In this document: piece after piece, positions 22,245-33,103 of the stretch
Layout of the letters: each line of letters begins with the position of its first letter
Position numbering within the stretch: the first letter of the stretch is position 1
From: Lomentospora prolificans
Taxonomy: Eukaryota > Ascomycota > Sordariomycetes > Microascales > Microascaceae
Length of the DNA: 64,000 nt
Direction of reading: 5' to 3'
Assembly (NCBI GenBank): GCA_029532625.1
Contig: JARFXM010000008.1
Location: forward strand, 1,302,001 to 1,366,000
Position numbers and translations under genes: made by a program
The notes under the pieces: generated by a model
What the model saw: only the letters and a program-made list of their open reading frames with translations
What the model was told of the DNA's origin: nothing
Databases searched by the model: none

Positions 22245-23809
22245 ATGAACACTTGGATATCTTGATCCGTGAAGACGAGACGAACGGTGGGAAGAAGGGA
22301 GTTAGAACTCGGCATTTGAGCTTTTCTCCCGGGGAAGTCGGCCGACCTTAAACACATGCTCGAAACACAAGGCGAGACATACCATCGCACATTCTTATCT
22401 CGGCTGTTTCCTCTTTGCTTCGTTTTGGCAGCGGAGACAACAGAAAATTATTGGACGACTTTTTGTTCTCAAACAAACAAAAACACACGAGGGCTCCTTT
22501 GAGCCTTACAGGAGGAAGATGCAGGGTGGGACGCGTGGCCTTTGCCTCTGGGATGAGACCTGATGATTGTTGCTGGCCCAAGGGCTTTTTCCCTTTGCTT
22601 GTTGGGGCTATGTACAATATGTGGAAAGGTAGTCTAGGCTGTATATTTCCTTGAACAAGACTACTATGATGATTTCGTCGAATAGCGTCCTCGGACTTGT
22701 GTGGATGCTGGTCTTGTAGGCTTAGACCAGGTTCAGGAAGCTTGATGGCCCAGCCACCTACGACGAGTGGCTGCTCCTCAATGGTCTTTTGTGATACCAA
22801 TTACCCACCCACATGGAACGGGAGAGGCGCCAATTGAATTGTCGGCGATGGTGCCTTGGTCTCGTAGCGCTCATCTGAGAGGTCTTGACAGGTTCGGAAG
22901 ATTACGCCAGCACGCCTCCCAATTTTACATTTACTCTAGTTGGACCCTCTATGCAATGAGGCTCATCTGGCTGCTGGTACGACGGTTTGGATTGGGAATG
23001 GAGATTGTTAGACTCCACTGAGGGGAAAGGCAAATGGGGGTGGGGAGCCAGACCAAGCCCTGTAAAGACCAACGGAGCTTGTGTGGATACAGCACCAGTG
23101 CTTCCAGTAATTGATCCCAGAGACACGAAACCCATTAATAGCTCGACGCTCATCTCCGACTCATGGCAGGGTTCTTTGGATGGGAATCATTCGGTCCACG
23201 CCAGAGGGAATCGGCATCACGGCCGATTTTCGTCTTTGGTACATACCGCACTAAAAAGATCGGGATACCACTATGCTTAGCAGGGCAAGATCCGCTGGTG
23301 TCATCAATCTTTGGCATCGCCCCTCTTGGGCGGGACCGATTCAAGACAGGGCCACGGCTGTGAATCCTGGTGCCTTGTTCCTTCCGCCATAGCTCACATG
23401 CAAGTGGGTGGTGGGATGAACGTCATGGACCGGCCGCAGCATCGCCTCCCTCCTATTGAAATCCTGTGCCCCACCAAACCGGGACTGAGCTCCAGCACAG
23501 ATCTCTTCACGTTTCTACCCCTTCTGTCGTACGCGTATTACCCGTATTTTCTTTGCATTGAGACCCGGGTCCCTCATTTGACGATCAGCTCTTTTTCTTC
23601 GTCAATCCTCCCCCCACCCTATTTGCTCAAATATCAGTCCTCTTGTTTCGTTTCGATTCCTTCCTGTTGAAGCTTTTGAATCGCATGGATACGCGTGCTT
23701 GGCCTTAGTTTCCCGCTCACTGATACAGTCTACTGATACAGAGCCTTGCTCCCTCCATCTTTGCGGTGAAGGGACAGCTCACGCTCTCTCAGAATCGTAG
23801 CCTGAAACC
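22245..23809. other. Intergenic region, 1.6 kb
   Basis: Contains the Sec61 beta 3' flank and the promoter/leader of the glycosyltransferase, CT-rich from about 23500. No gene or repeat is recognised. Confidence 0.5.
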
Positions 23810-26800
23810 ATGGCTCATAATAATGGAGATTCAGCATCTCCAGCCTGGGATGCCCCTCCCCCGCCGAGGGAGAGTATCGATGATCAGGCCGCTCTAGTGT
23901 CTGACGGGTTTAGCATGCCTGACCTCGAGGAGGCACGGGATGCCCCTCCGCCTTATGGTGGTGACCTGCACGACCAACTTCAATTCTCACAGTCAGGCTT
24001 CGAGGCTGGTGCTAATGTTACTGGTATGGCACGCCTTGATCACAAGTCTCAAATCCTTGGCTTGGTTATCCGAGAATAATGGGGTTCTAGCTGGGCTGGC
24101 CTTATGTGAGACGCCTCTTGCTAATGCTTAAACCTTCGCTCTTATGCAGATGACGGTCGTGTCAACATCAATATCAATCAGAAGAACAGAAAATTCTCCG
24201 ACTTTCTCGGTCATACTCTCCGAGCCCAGGTCATCGCTGACGCCGCAGCTCCTCCTCCCTCGTCAACGCCGTATATTCCTCCCACACTCGGCGGTGAACC
24301 CGGTCAAACGCCGCCTCCGAAGCTCAACGTCGTAATCCAGATTGTAGGATCGCGCGGCGACGTCCAGCCGTTTGTTGCACTCGGCAAGGTTCTCAAGGAA
24401 ACATATGGACACCGCGTACGCCTCGCGACACATGCCACCTTCCAGAAATTCGTCGAGGAAAATGGCCTCGAGTTCTTCAATATTGGCGGTGACCCTGCCG
24501 AGCTCATGGCCTTCATGGTTAAAAACCCCGGTCTTATGCCAGGGTTTGACGCTCTCAGGTCTGGAGAGGTGAGCAAGAGGAGAAGAGGCATGCAGGACAT
24601 CCTCATGGGCTGCTGGCGCTCGTGCATTGAGCCCGGGAATGGGCTTGGGCCTGCGCTGCCGCCGCACCGTAAGGGCTTGGAGATGAATTATGATGAGGAG
24701 GCCATCCTTCCTGGGGGTCCGGACCATAGACCCTTCATCGCCGACGCCATTATAGCGAATCCGCCAAGCTTTGCGCATATCCACGTTGCGGAAAAGCTGG
24801 GCATTCCGCTGCACATGATGTTCACGTAGGTTGACCAAACCCTTACTCCGATGCCTGTAGTGCTGACTTCCTTAGTATGCCGTGGTCCCCAACTCGCGCG
24901 TTCCCTCATCCATTGGCGAATATTCTATCCTCAAATACTGACGACGTCATGACGAATTATGTATCTTACGCGCTCGTAGAGATGATGACTTGGCAGGGTC
25001 TGGGCGACGTCATCAATCGATTCCGGAATACAGTGCTTGACCTTGAACCCTTATCGTTAATCTGGGCCCCGGGACTTCTCACAAGGCTGCAGATTCCTTA
25101 CACTTATTGCTGGTGAGTGAGACAAACATTCGTCGGCCTTCTCTGGAGTTATTAACGCTCGCAGGTCTCCGGCTCTCATCCCCAAACCAAACGATTGGCA
25201 GCGCAACATTGATATCGCCGGTTTCTTCTTCCTTGATCTCGCGAATTCATATACCCCCGACCCTTCGCTTGTTGAGTTCTTGGAGGCTGGCCCGCCTCCC
25301 GTTTACATCGGTTTTGGCTCCATCGTCGTGGATGATCCGAACGCGCTCACCCGGCTTATCTTTGATGCGATTCATATTGCCGGTATTCGAGCTCTTGTGT
25401 CTAAGGGATGGGGAGGCCTAGGTGCGGATGATGTTGGAATTCCTGACGGAGTTTACATGATTGGAAACTGTCCCCACGATTGGCTCTTCCGAAATGTCTC
25501 GTGTGTCGTCCACCACGGCGGTGCCGGAACGTCGGCTGCCGGAATTTACGCCGGAAAGCCCACAGTAGTCGTTCCTTTCTTTGGCGACCAGCCATTCTGG
25601 GGTGCCATGATTTCTCGAGCAGGCGCTGGACCGGAACCTGTTCCCTACAAAGACATCACAGCCGAGAAGCTTGCAGAGGCCATCAAGACTGCGCTCAAGC
25701 CCGAAACGGCGGAAAAAGCCCGTGAACTTGGTGAAAAGATACGCGAAGAGAAGGGTGCCGACCTTGGAGGGAAGAGCTTTCATGATCAGCTGAACTTCAA
25801 GGCGCTGCGCTGCTCCCTCATCCCCACAAGGGTAGCTACATGGAGGGTGAGGCGCACAAAGGTTCTTCTCAGTCCGTTCGCTGCGGAAGCGCTTGTCCGG
25901 GAGCGGGTTATACAGTATTCGGACTTGAAGCTCTGGAGATCTCAGGAGTACAATACCGAGGGCCAGCCTTGGGATCCCATCTCCGCCGTGACTTCATCTT
26001 TATTGATGGATTTGAGCGAACTGGCGTTGGCTGTCGCTGATTTCCCCCGTGGCATCTTTCATTCAAAAGACTCGAAAGATCCAAAAGACAAGGATGCGGC
26101 TGGTTCTGTGGGATCCTCCCGTGGTCGGCGAGGCAAGTCTGTCGATATGAGCAACACTACCCTTTCAGCCTCCACCGCCCCATCGACCGCCGACTCGATC
26201 CTGCCTGGATACGTGGAGCTACCATCGGCCCAAGCCGGAGATGTAGGACCCGTTGAACTACCCGGCGACATGCCAGCGCCCCCCGCAGGGCCGGTTGAGC
26301 TACCGAGTCACACGCCAGATGAGCTGCCGGCTTTTGCGACCGATATTTCCAATCAAGGTCAGACCAGTCGACCAGCTACTGCCCGATCTGGGCCATCGCC
26401 TACAACGCCGCAGAGGGGTAACTCTGGACTTCTAACCCCCTCGGTGACTGTGACCAGCGACCCAATTGGCGAGGGTTCGGCCGGGCCTTCCCGCTCCTCC
26501 TTCAACCTACCCGGAAGCCCGCGGCGACCTAGGAGCGCAAGCCGAGGCACTAGTCCTTACACCAGCCCTTCAACTAGAGACGAGAATCCTTACCGAGACA
26601 TCAACATCGAGGATCTTCGTGGTGCCGGTACTAGTGTGCGCAGGATAGTGACGACGGGTGTAAAGTCTCCGATGAACTTTTGCCTTGGACTTGCCAAGGG
26701 CTTTAGGAACGCACCGAAGCTGTACAATGACGATACGGTCCGACCTACGGAAAAGGTGACCGGCCTGGCCAGCGGGTTCAAGGTCGCCGGCAAAGAATTC

Positions 26801-28280
26801 GGGTTCGGCTTATACGATGGAATCTCGGGTCTTGTCACGCAGCCAATTAAGGGTGCCGAAAAAGAGGGAGGCATAGGCTTCGTCAAAGGATTTGGCAAGG
26901 GGCTGAGTGGTATAGTCATGAAGCCCGCCGCTGGTACGTGGTTTCCACTCGCTGAGGAGTATTCTTGTATGCGGTTACTAACCCGTGATAGCTCTTTGGT
27001 CCATTCCCGCATACACGATGCAGGGGGCCTATATGAAAATGAAGAACAAGTTTGCGAAGAGCATGCAAAACTACATCATCACCTCTCGCATGATACAAGG
27101 AGCAGAAGACTTCGAGGAAGCCACGCCCGAGGAGAGAGCCCAGGTGTTCTTAGCCTGGCAGAACGCTAAATATGATCTTAAAGGTCTGTACCAACTGAAG
27201 CTCAAGGAAGCGAAGGACTCGAAGGACTCTGTCACTAGTGAAAGTGCCACAGGCGTGGCAGTGCCGGACGGCCATCGCCCTCGCCACCATAACCTCCAGA
27301 CGGATTTGGCCGCTTTACTAGCGCCTAAATTTGGCAAAGACTCGATCGGCCACTTCGATTCTCACGGAAGGAGGCTGCTCAAGGGCAAGCAGGCTTGGAA
27401 GAGAGGGCATATCGAAGCAGATCTCGATCAGCATCCGAACCATGATGAGGAGTTCGAGAGGGCTATTCAGACATCGGTCCGTGAGACTTCGCGCGGCGAC
27501 CCCGAGGAGGATTTATTAGTCGAACGAGCAATCCGCGCCAGTGTGTCGGAGTTCCAGAGGCGTGGAGAACCTCTGCCGTATCCGCAGCAAATGATGGATA
27601 TAAAGCGGCCTGAGGGTCTTGGGGCAGATCTTCAGGAGGCTGACCTTGAAATCACGGATGAGGAGTACCAGGCGCTCATTGAAAAGGCGATTCAACAGAG
27701 TATGGTGCTGCACGCTGCAGGACTTACGGGTCCGCATGACCACGGTGATAGCGATAGCGAGGATGACGAGTTGAAGCAGGTTCTCGAGCGTTCCAAGAAC
27801 GAACGCTCGACGCAGAGCCAGCACAACGAAGAGGACGACGAGCAGTTCAAGAAGATACTTGAGGAGTCTAGAACAAACGCCTCTGCTCATAGGGAGCGCA
27901 CAGAGCAGGAAGAGGAAGAATTAATAAGGGCCATTGAAGCGTCGAAGGTGATTGCCGACCCTTCAACTCTGGTACAGGAAGAAGAAGAAAGGATGCTAAG
28001 GCGCGCCATTGAGGAGTCGAAGGCTGTGCATGAGGCGGAATCCACGCGCGCCGCGGCGGCCAAGACGGAGGAAGAAATCGTCCTCGAGTTTGTACGGAAG
28101 CAGAGTCTTGCAGAAGAGGAGTTTCGGAAGCAGAGAGCCAAGGCGAAGGGCAAGATGAGGGAAGAGCCGGAGGAGGAAGACGACGGTGACGACGACGAAG
28201 AACTTAAGCGAGCGCTGGAGATGAGTTTAGAGATGAACGATAAGGATGGGAGCAAAGCTGGCCCTTCGAACTTGGGTTGA
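23810..28280 (+). CDS. Sterol-type UDP-glycosyltransferase with VPS13/ATG2-like segment and UIM array
   Basis: Five exons (23810-24023, 24150-24825, 24876-25112, 25165-26933, 26992-28280) give 1394 residues. Residues about 130-590 form a GT1/GT28 glycosyltransferase. The acceptor-side motif is VIQIVGSRGDVQPF and the donor-side signature is HHGGAGTSAAGIYAGKP followed by VVVPFFGDQPFWG, as in sterol 3-beta-glucosyltransferases (Ugt51/Atg26, plant UGT80). No PH or GRAM domain is seen before it, unlike Atg26. Residues about 870-1010 contain GLYDGISGLVTQPIKGAEKE and GIGFVKGFGKGLSGIVMKP, which resemble the amphipathic C-terminal region of VPS13/ATG2 lipid-transfer proteins. Residues about 1117-1380 hold about eight ubiquitin-interacting-motif-like helices, the clearest being DEELKRALEMSLEM. 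A role in sterol glycoside synthesis at ubiquitin-marked membranes or lipid droplets is inference. Confidence 0.93.
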
Positions 28281-28659
28281 TTTCTTTTGATGCAATGACG
28301 GAAATGGTTCAGAATGGTGAGATGAATGAATTCTCATATACCCCGGTTCGTTTTGGAGGAAACGCTGGATATCACCGCAGATATGAAGAGAAGCTTGAGC
28401 AACATGAGTTTCGCGAAAGTTGAGATATACAGAGAATCAATGTCAAATGGATACAAGTCTAGTAAAACGACAATTCGCTATCATAATGCCCTAGATGTCC
28501 TTGTCAAAAGGCCTAGTATTGCACGGTCTCTTTTAATGATTTCCCACATACACGCCAATAATCCCATGCCCACCACACGTCATGTACGAAAACCTATCCT
28601 TCTATCGACCGCCCTCAGCCTCGCCAACAAGGCCGGACACACCGCCGGTACGACCACCG
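28281..28659. other. Convergent 3' intergenic region
   Basis: 380 bp between the glycosyltransferase and RCR stop codons, presumably both 3' UTRs. Nothing else is seen. Confidence 0.6.
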
Positions 28660-29296
28660 CTAGCGGCCGGTGGGAGGGCCATGCGGCGGCGGAAAGTCGG
28701 CCTGGGCCACGGGTGCAGCGGCGCCGGTCCCCACGTCACCGGGACGAGGCCAGTACTGCTGCGAGGGGTCGGCCTTGGAGCTTCCCGCCGGGGGCTCGTA
28801 GACGGGCGGAGGAGCGACGGGATACATTTGGTATTGGGGCGGGGGAGGTTGGTAGGGATAGTAGCCGGCTTGGGGGTAGGCGTAGTGGGGATCTACGGAG
28901 GCGCGCTCTGCTCTGCTGACGAACCACTGTTTGTTTGGGTTGTTAGTCCTCGCAAAAATTTCCCGATATATATATATATATATATATCATTGATTGATGT
29001 ATGGGTAGATATAATTTCGAAAGAGAAAAACGGAGAGAAGGGCGACATACGCGGTGGTAGTAGAGAGGCGGCCGGCCCTTTCGTACGCGCGCCTTGGCGT
29101 GGAGGTATCCGACTAGGAGGTACAGGCCTATGAGGAAGAAGAGGCCGAAGAAGATGGACCACTTGACGATGTAGCCCTCGCGCGAGTACCACCAGGGGCG
29201 GGCGACGCCGTCGTCGTCTATCACCCAGCCGTCGGGGAGGTTGTCTGGATCGACGGCTTCTTGCCGGCGGTTGAGTGCGGCGAGGATAGACTCCAT
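28660..29296 (-). CDS. RCR family single-pass membrane protein (Congo red resistance / chitin regulation)
   Basis: Two exons (29051-29296, 28660-28926) encode 170 residues. A short lumenal N-terminus (DGWVIDDDGVARPWWYSREG) is followed by one membrane helix (IVKWSIFFGLFFLIGLYLLV) and a basic juxtamembrane stretch ending in KGRPPLYYHRWFV, the hallmark of the RCR family. A Pro/Tyr-rich tail contains PPPVYEPP, a candidate PY motif for Rsp5-type ubiquitin ligases. Family knowledge: yeast Rcr1/Rcr2 act in the ER/endosomes, influence chitin deposition and traffic of plasma-membrane proteins, and bind Rsp5. The 124-bp intron (28927-29050) contains an AT dinucleotide repeat. The exact C-terminus is slightly uncertain, because the +1 frame stays open past the stop for about 20 codons. 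Confidence 0.88.
28966..28987. repeat. (AT)11 microsatellite inside the RCR intron
   Basis: An uninterrupted AT dinucleotide run located within the intron of the RCR gene. Confidence 0.95.
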
Positions 29297-30160
29297 GGTC
29301 TCAATGGGCTTTTCTTTTTTCTTTTTCCCTTTTTTTTCTTCTCTTTTTTTTTCCTTTTTTATTGGGTTTGGGTTTGTCTGTGACCGGGCTCGCGGCTTGA
29401 TTTTTCGGAATGAGGCCGTCGTTGGATTTCCGGTCGAGCTCGCTTTGTCGGTCCAGCCGTACTTTTTATTCGGGGATGGCGAGGAGTAATGTCGTTTTCG
29501 AATTAAGGGTATTATTAATAACGGGAACTAGAAAAAAAAAAAGAAACGCGCTGAAGATCACAAAGCAAGAGGATATCAACAAAGAAGGGGGAGACGGTCG
29601 AAGGGCAGGTTGAAGAATGGTGCAAGGTTGAGAGGCCTGTGGGTTCACTTGGCGATCGCAAGATGTGGCGCAGACCGTGTTTCATCCGACACGGAGCCGC
29701 GCGGCCGTTGGGGGGTTGATTGATCTCAGACTCATCTTGGTTTGGGGCTTGGGGGCCTGGCCTGGCTGTGACGGGAGGCCGCCTTTCAGAGTTACGGTTT
29801 AATAAATAATAATACGACCAGGAGACAAAAGACTCTCGCGCTGCTGGCGAGAAGCTGGCCGCCAAAACTCCGATTACAGCCAGGCCAGCTGAGACCAGAT
29901 GCTGACGCTGGCTAAACATGTTCCCGAAGAGGAGTCAGTCGAAAACTAAGTATAATGAATTATTCTTAATTATTTCCCACTCTCGTACAGAAATACACAT
30001 GCTATCCTATCCTGTCCGCCTTCCTAGCATACCAATTTAATATAATCTTTTGGTCGTTGTTAACGTCGATGCTGCACCTGATGTTTTTCAGACAAAGCCG
30101 CCATGGGCTCCGTCAGTAGGATAAGAACTCGGTGAAGATTCTGGCAAGTGCGAAGAACGG

Positions 30161-30850
30161 TCAAAATATCCACCATGTTCTCGTTATCTTGGTCCACGCC
30201 TCGGGTTTCGCCAATGCCTGGGAGTATCGATGAAGCGAATGCGGCGTGGTTTCGACATCAACGCTGTATACCGAAGTCCGACTGGGTGGCCGACTGGGTG
30301 GCTGACTGGCCTCCCGAGCCATCCTTCTCAGTGTCTGGCTTGAGCCAATTTTAACTTTTTGCACAGACTTTCCGTCAATGGTCAACTGCGTCTGGGAGAA
30401 GCATGGGACGACCCATTCTAACTCATCCCCCTGTGTGGCGTCTTCAATGAAGTTGTGAGGTTTTCCTCCTAATGGCCTGCTTTTTGCCTCAAGCCGTGGT
30501 TGAAATAGAGGATAAAAGCATCAGGACATTCATTCCCGTTCAATAGCGCGGATACGGATAGCCCGTTATATGCAACGAAGCGGGCACCCTTATCTGCCAG
30601 GCCTTCCTAAGGTCCATATGCTCTTGGTACATCATAGAGGCCAGGATATTCTTGGGCGAGGTAGGTGTAGGCCTACTGTAAAAGTGTTCAGGGAGTGACC
30701 ATAGTTCCTCTTCAGGGCCGGTACCACCCATTAACGGCTTGGAGCGTGTTCCTAAACTGGGTTTTCAACGTGGCTTCCCCAACTGTAATGTCATCCAAGG
30801 AGTGCAGCAATTTGATTCATGTGTTCTGGAGGAACAGACGCAGGATTTCT
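30161..30850 (-). pseudogene. Probable frameshifted protein relic, family unknown
   Basis: On the minus strand four protein-like segments follow one another in different frames with no intron borders between them. In order they contain LLHSLDDITVGEATLKTQF, then EEELWSLPEHFYSRPTP and ASMMYQEHMDLRKAWQ, then DKGARFVAYNGLSVSALLNG, then HNFIEDATQGDELEWVVPC and LTIDGKSVQKVKIGSSQ. Each has balanced acidic and hydrophobic content, unlike the CT-rich noise around it. At least three frame changes within about 550 bp argue for a decayed gene rather than introns. I do not recognise the family. It could instead be sequencing error in a real gene. Confidence 0.42.
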
Positions 30851-30967
30851 ATAGTCGATCATTTAAAGCCCCAGCTTCCTCAGGCATACGATATTACCAC
30901 TTACGGCGTTGGAGGCACTCGGGTGTAGCTGCATTCACTGCTACTCGCCTTATAACGCGTACAGGAA

Positions 30968-30973
<6 letters not shown>

Positions 30974-31002
<29 letters not shown>
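30974..31002. repeat. (TG)n microsatellite, 29 nt
   Basis: A pure TG/GT dinucleotide run between genes. Confidence 0.95.
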
Positions 31003-31004
<2 letters not shown>

Positions 31005-31563
31005 CTTTTACGCCGGAGGCCGGGGCCCGAGTCATCCAGCTCCGCGCTCCCTCGGCAAATGCGTGGCCCCCCCTCCGGCGCGCCTAACTCAGTTCCTGGC
31101 TCCCGTACAGTGCGTATATCTATCGTTGAGACGTGACACCGTCGTATTACCACAGTGTTATCGATGACAATCACTGTCCTAGCTACGAAGTACCCCTGGA
31201 GATATGAAAAAGGGTCGCGCGCTTAATTGTTCTTGGTAAATATTACGACTGCTATGAATGGAAGACCATATCAAACATGCAATGCTTGTTGGACTGCGCG
31301 CGAAAGGCGTGGCCTTGACGAGATTAACACGGGACTGGCACGAGTTGGTGAAAAACAAATCATGTGAAAATTCATCCTTCTACCCACCAGACAACATCAA
31401 CCTCACGGCAGCCCATCAAACAACGACCCGGATATCACACAAATAAGTAAAACCCCACAGCCCGCCAGAGAAGAAAAAGAAAGGAAACACCATTTCATGA
31501 TGCAAATAGGCGTTGCCCTGCCCTGCATCAGCTTAATACCCGACCCCGACCTCCGATTCCCCC

Positions 31564-32435
31564 ATGGACACCCCCGCGTCAAAGCGCCGACGCATTGAAG
31601 CTGCGAACGCTACTCTTCGTCGGCCGTTTCGGTCGCCTCTAGTCCGAGGCAGAGGTGGAGCTCGCACTGCCTCGACGGGGGACGAGCCGAGTCCGGCTGC
31701 GAAGGGTTCGCGGGGTCACGTACCAGTAGGTGGTGGGGTCGAGAGAGGGGCCGAGTCGAGGGGCAGGGGTGGCAAGGAGGAGGTGCCTTTGTTTGTTTGG
31801 ACGAACGAACGGGATAAGATGGAAGAGGAGAACCGCAGACTCGAGGAGGAGATTGGCAAGCTGCAAGGCCGACGGGAGAATCGCCCGAGCGAAGCCGCGC
31901 CTTTTACACCCGGGCCTAGGGGTGGAGAACTTGGCGGGGAGCTTGATGAGCTGATCGAGAAGTGGAGGGCGGCGGCCCAGCAAGCTGCGGACGAGATCTT
32001 CGAGTCTTCCAAGGCTAGGGTACAGAAGTGCGTATTACTACTGCGACCGCAGGTCACGGAGAGAATGCTTACAACGGGTCTAGTATGGGCGGCCTTGGTG
32101 GAATGAGAAAGCGTCAAGAGGAGTACATGGGGGCCGAGCTCGCCATATCTTTTCCTGGTAAAACTGCGAGTAGAAACGATGGAGACGATGACGCTTCATC
32201 TCCGGCACCTGAATCTCCTTCTATTCTCGAGAGTAACCTTTTCGAAGAAGATGAGCAGAAGCACAAAAAGGAAGACGATGACAAGGTGCGGTTTCAATGT
32301 GTGTGTGTGTGAGAGGAGAGTTGATCTTACGCGCTAACGTCGACCTAGGAATATACGATGGGCGCAATGCTCCGCAGCCTACACATCGACTTGGATGTCA
32401 TTGGATACGACGAAGCAGAAGAGGCATGGAGATAG
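31564..32435 (+). CDS. Swi5-dependent recombination protein Sfr1/Mei5
   Basis: Three exons (31564-32027, 32084-32285, 32349-32435) give 250 residues. The N-terminus TPASKRRRIEAANATLRRPF matches the basic start of fungal Sfr1/Dds20/Mei5 proteins. A coiled coil follows (DKMEEENRRLEEEIGKLQ), then LDELIEKWRAAAQQAADEIF and, across the first intron, RVQNMGGLGGMRKRQEEY. The last exon reads EYTMGAMLRSLHIDLDVIGY, the conserved C-terminal motif. Choosing the donor GTGCGT at 32028 restores Q-N-M-G-G, which supports the 56-bp intron. The second intron (63 bp) contains a short GT repeat. Family knowledge: with Swi5 it forms a mediator that loads and stabilises Rad51/Dmc1 filaments in meiotic and mitotic recombination. 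Confidence 0.87.
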
Positions 32436-33103
32436 GCTAAAGCGCCATGCCAGTGGCTGTCCCAGGAAACCGTATCCCGCTCTGGCATGTCATCAGCCTA
32501 CCGAGAACAGTCCATTGGCCCAACCCTGGCGATTCTCTCAAGCCGATTAAACCGAGAGTAATTCACGCATCTACATCCCGCGAAAGTCGAGCATTAAATT
32601 TTAGGGGTAAACGAATTGTTGGACGCTTCTTTGCATTGGCTCCAACTAGCCTGGAGGCCGTGGAGTTACCGAATCCATAACTTTCTATTATATATCCAAG
32701 AACGCCGTTCGGAAAAAAAAGAAAAAAAGAAAAAGGAAAAAAAAATAAATCATGCTGGTGGTAGCAGTTGAGGCCCGCTGTAACAAAATCTAAAAGTTAA
32801 GACGCCAGAGACTAAACGAAGAGCAACATCATTGATCCTCATTGCCCGTAAGCTCAAGTTGATCATGCGCCTATTCGGCGAACAGTGCGTTCCCAAATGC
32901 ATTCCTGGTTTGCTCAAAGGCAAGATCCCTTGCAAACACCAGAGCCGACCTTCATGTCTTCCCATCCTAGGGTATATTCGTGTACATTGCCATTGTGCCG
33001 TATGCCAGAAAACGCCGGGGCTTGTGTGGGGATGTGCCAACCCATCCCGCAAGCCCACCATGCCATTCACATAAAAGAGTTTGGAATCCAGGGATGATTT
33101 GCT
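32436..33103. other. Convergent 3' intergenic region
   Basis: 668 bp between two 3' ends. It has an A-rich patch near 32715-32750 (runs of A broken by G/T) and no gene. Confidence 0.55.

Larger units (their letters stand above)
29297..31563. other. Intergenic region with a relic and a GT microsatellite
   Basis: 2.3 kb upstream of both the RCR gene (-) and the Sfr1/Mei5 gene (+). It starts with a T-rich leader for RCR. A minus-strand frame at 29515-29919 begins with a signal-like segment (LVSAGLAVIGVLAASFSP) but then becomes low-quality and is not called. A frameshifted protein relic lies at 30161-30850 and a GT repeat at 30974-31002. A TACGAAGTA nonamer is at 31184-31192. Confidence 0.5.

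Noticed and set aside
29515..29919. Minus-strand open frame with a signal-like N-terminus
   Set aside because: After about 50 residues it runs into low-quality, poly-A-derived sequence ending in a Phe/Ser string. There is no family match.
30278..30309. 12-bp imperfect tandem (CCGACTGGGTGG)
   Set aside because: It is short and lies inside the degenerate relic. Probably local slippage, with no further meaning.
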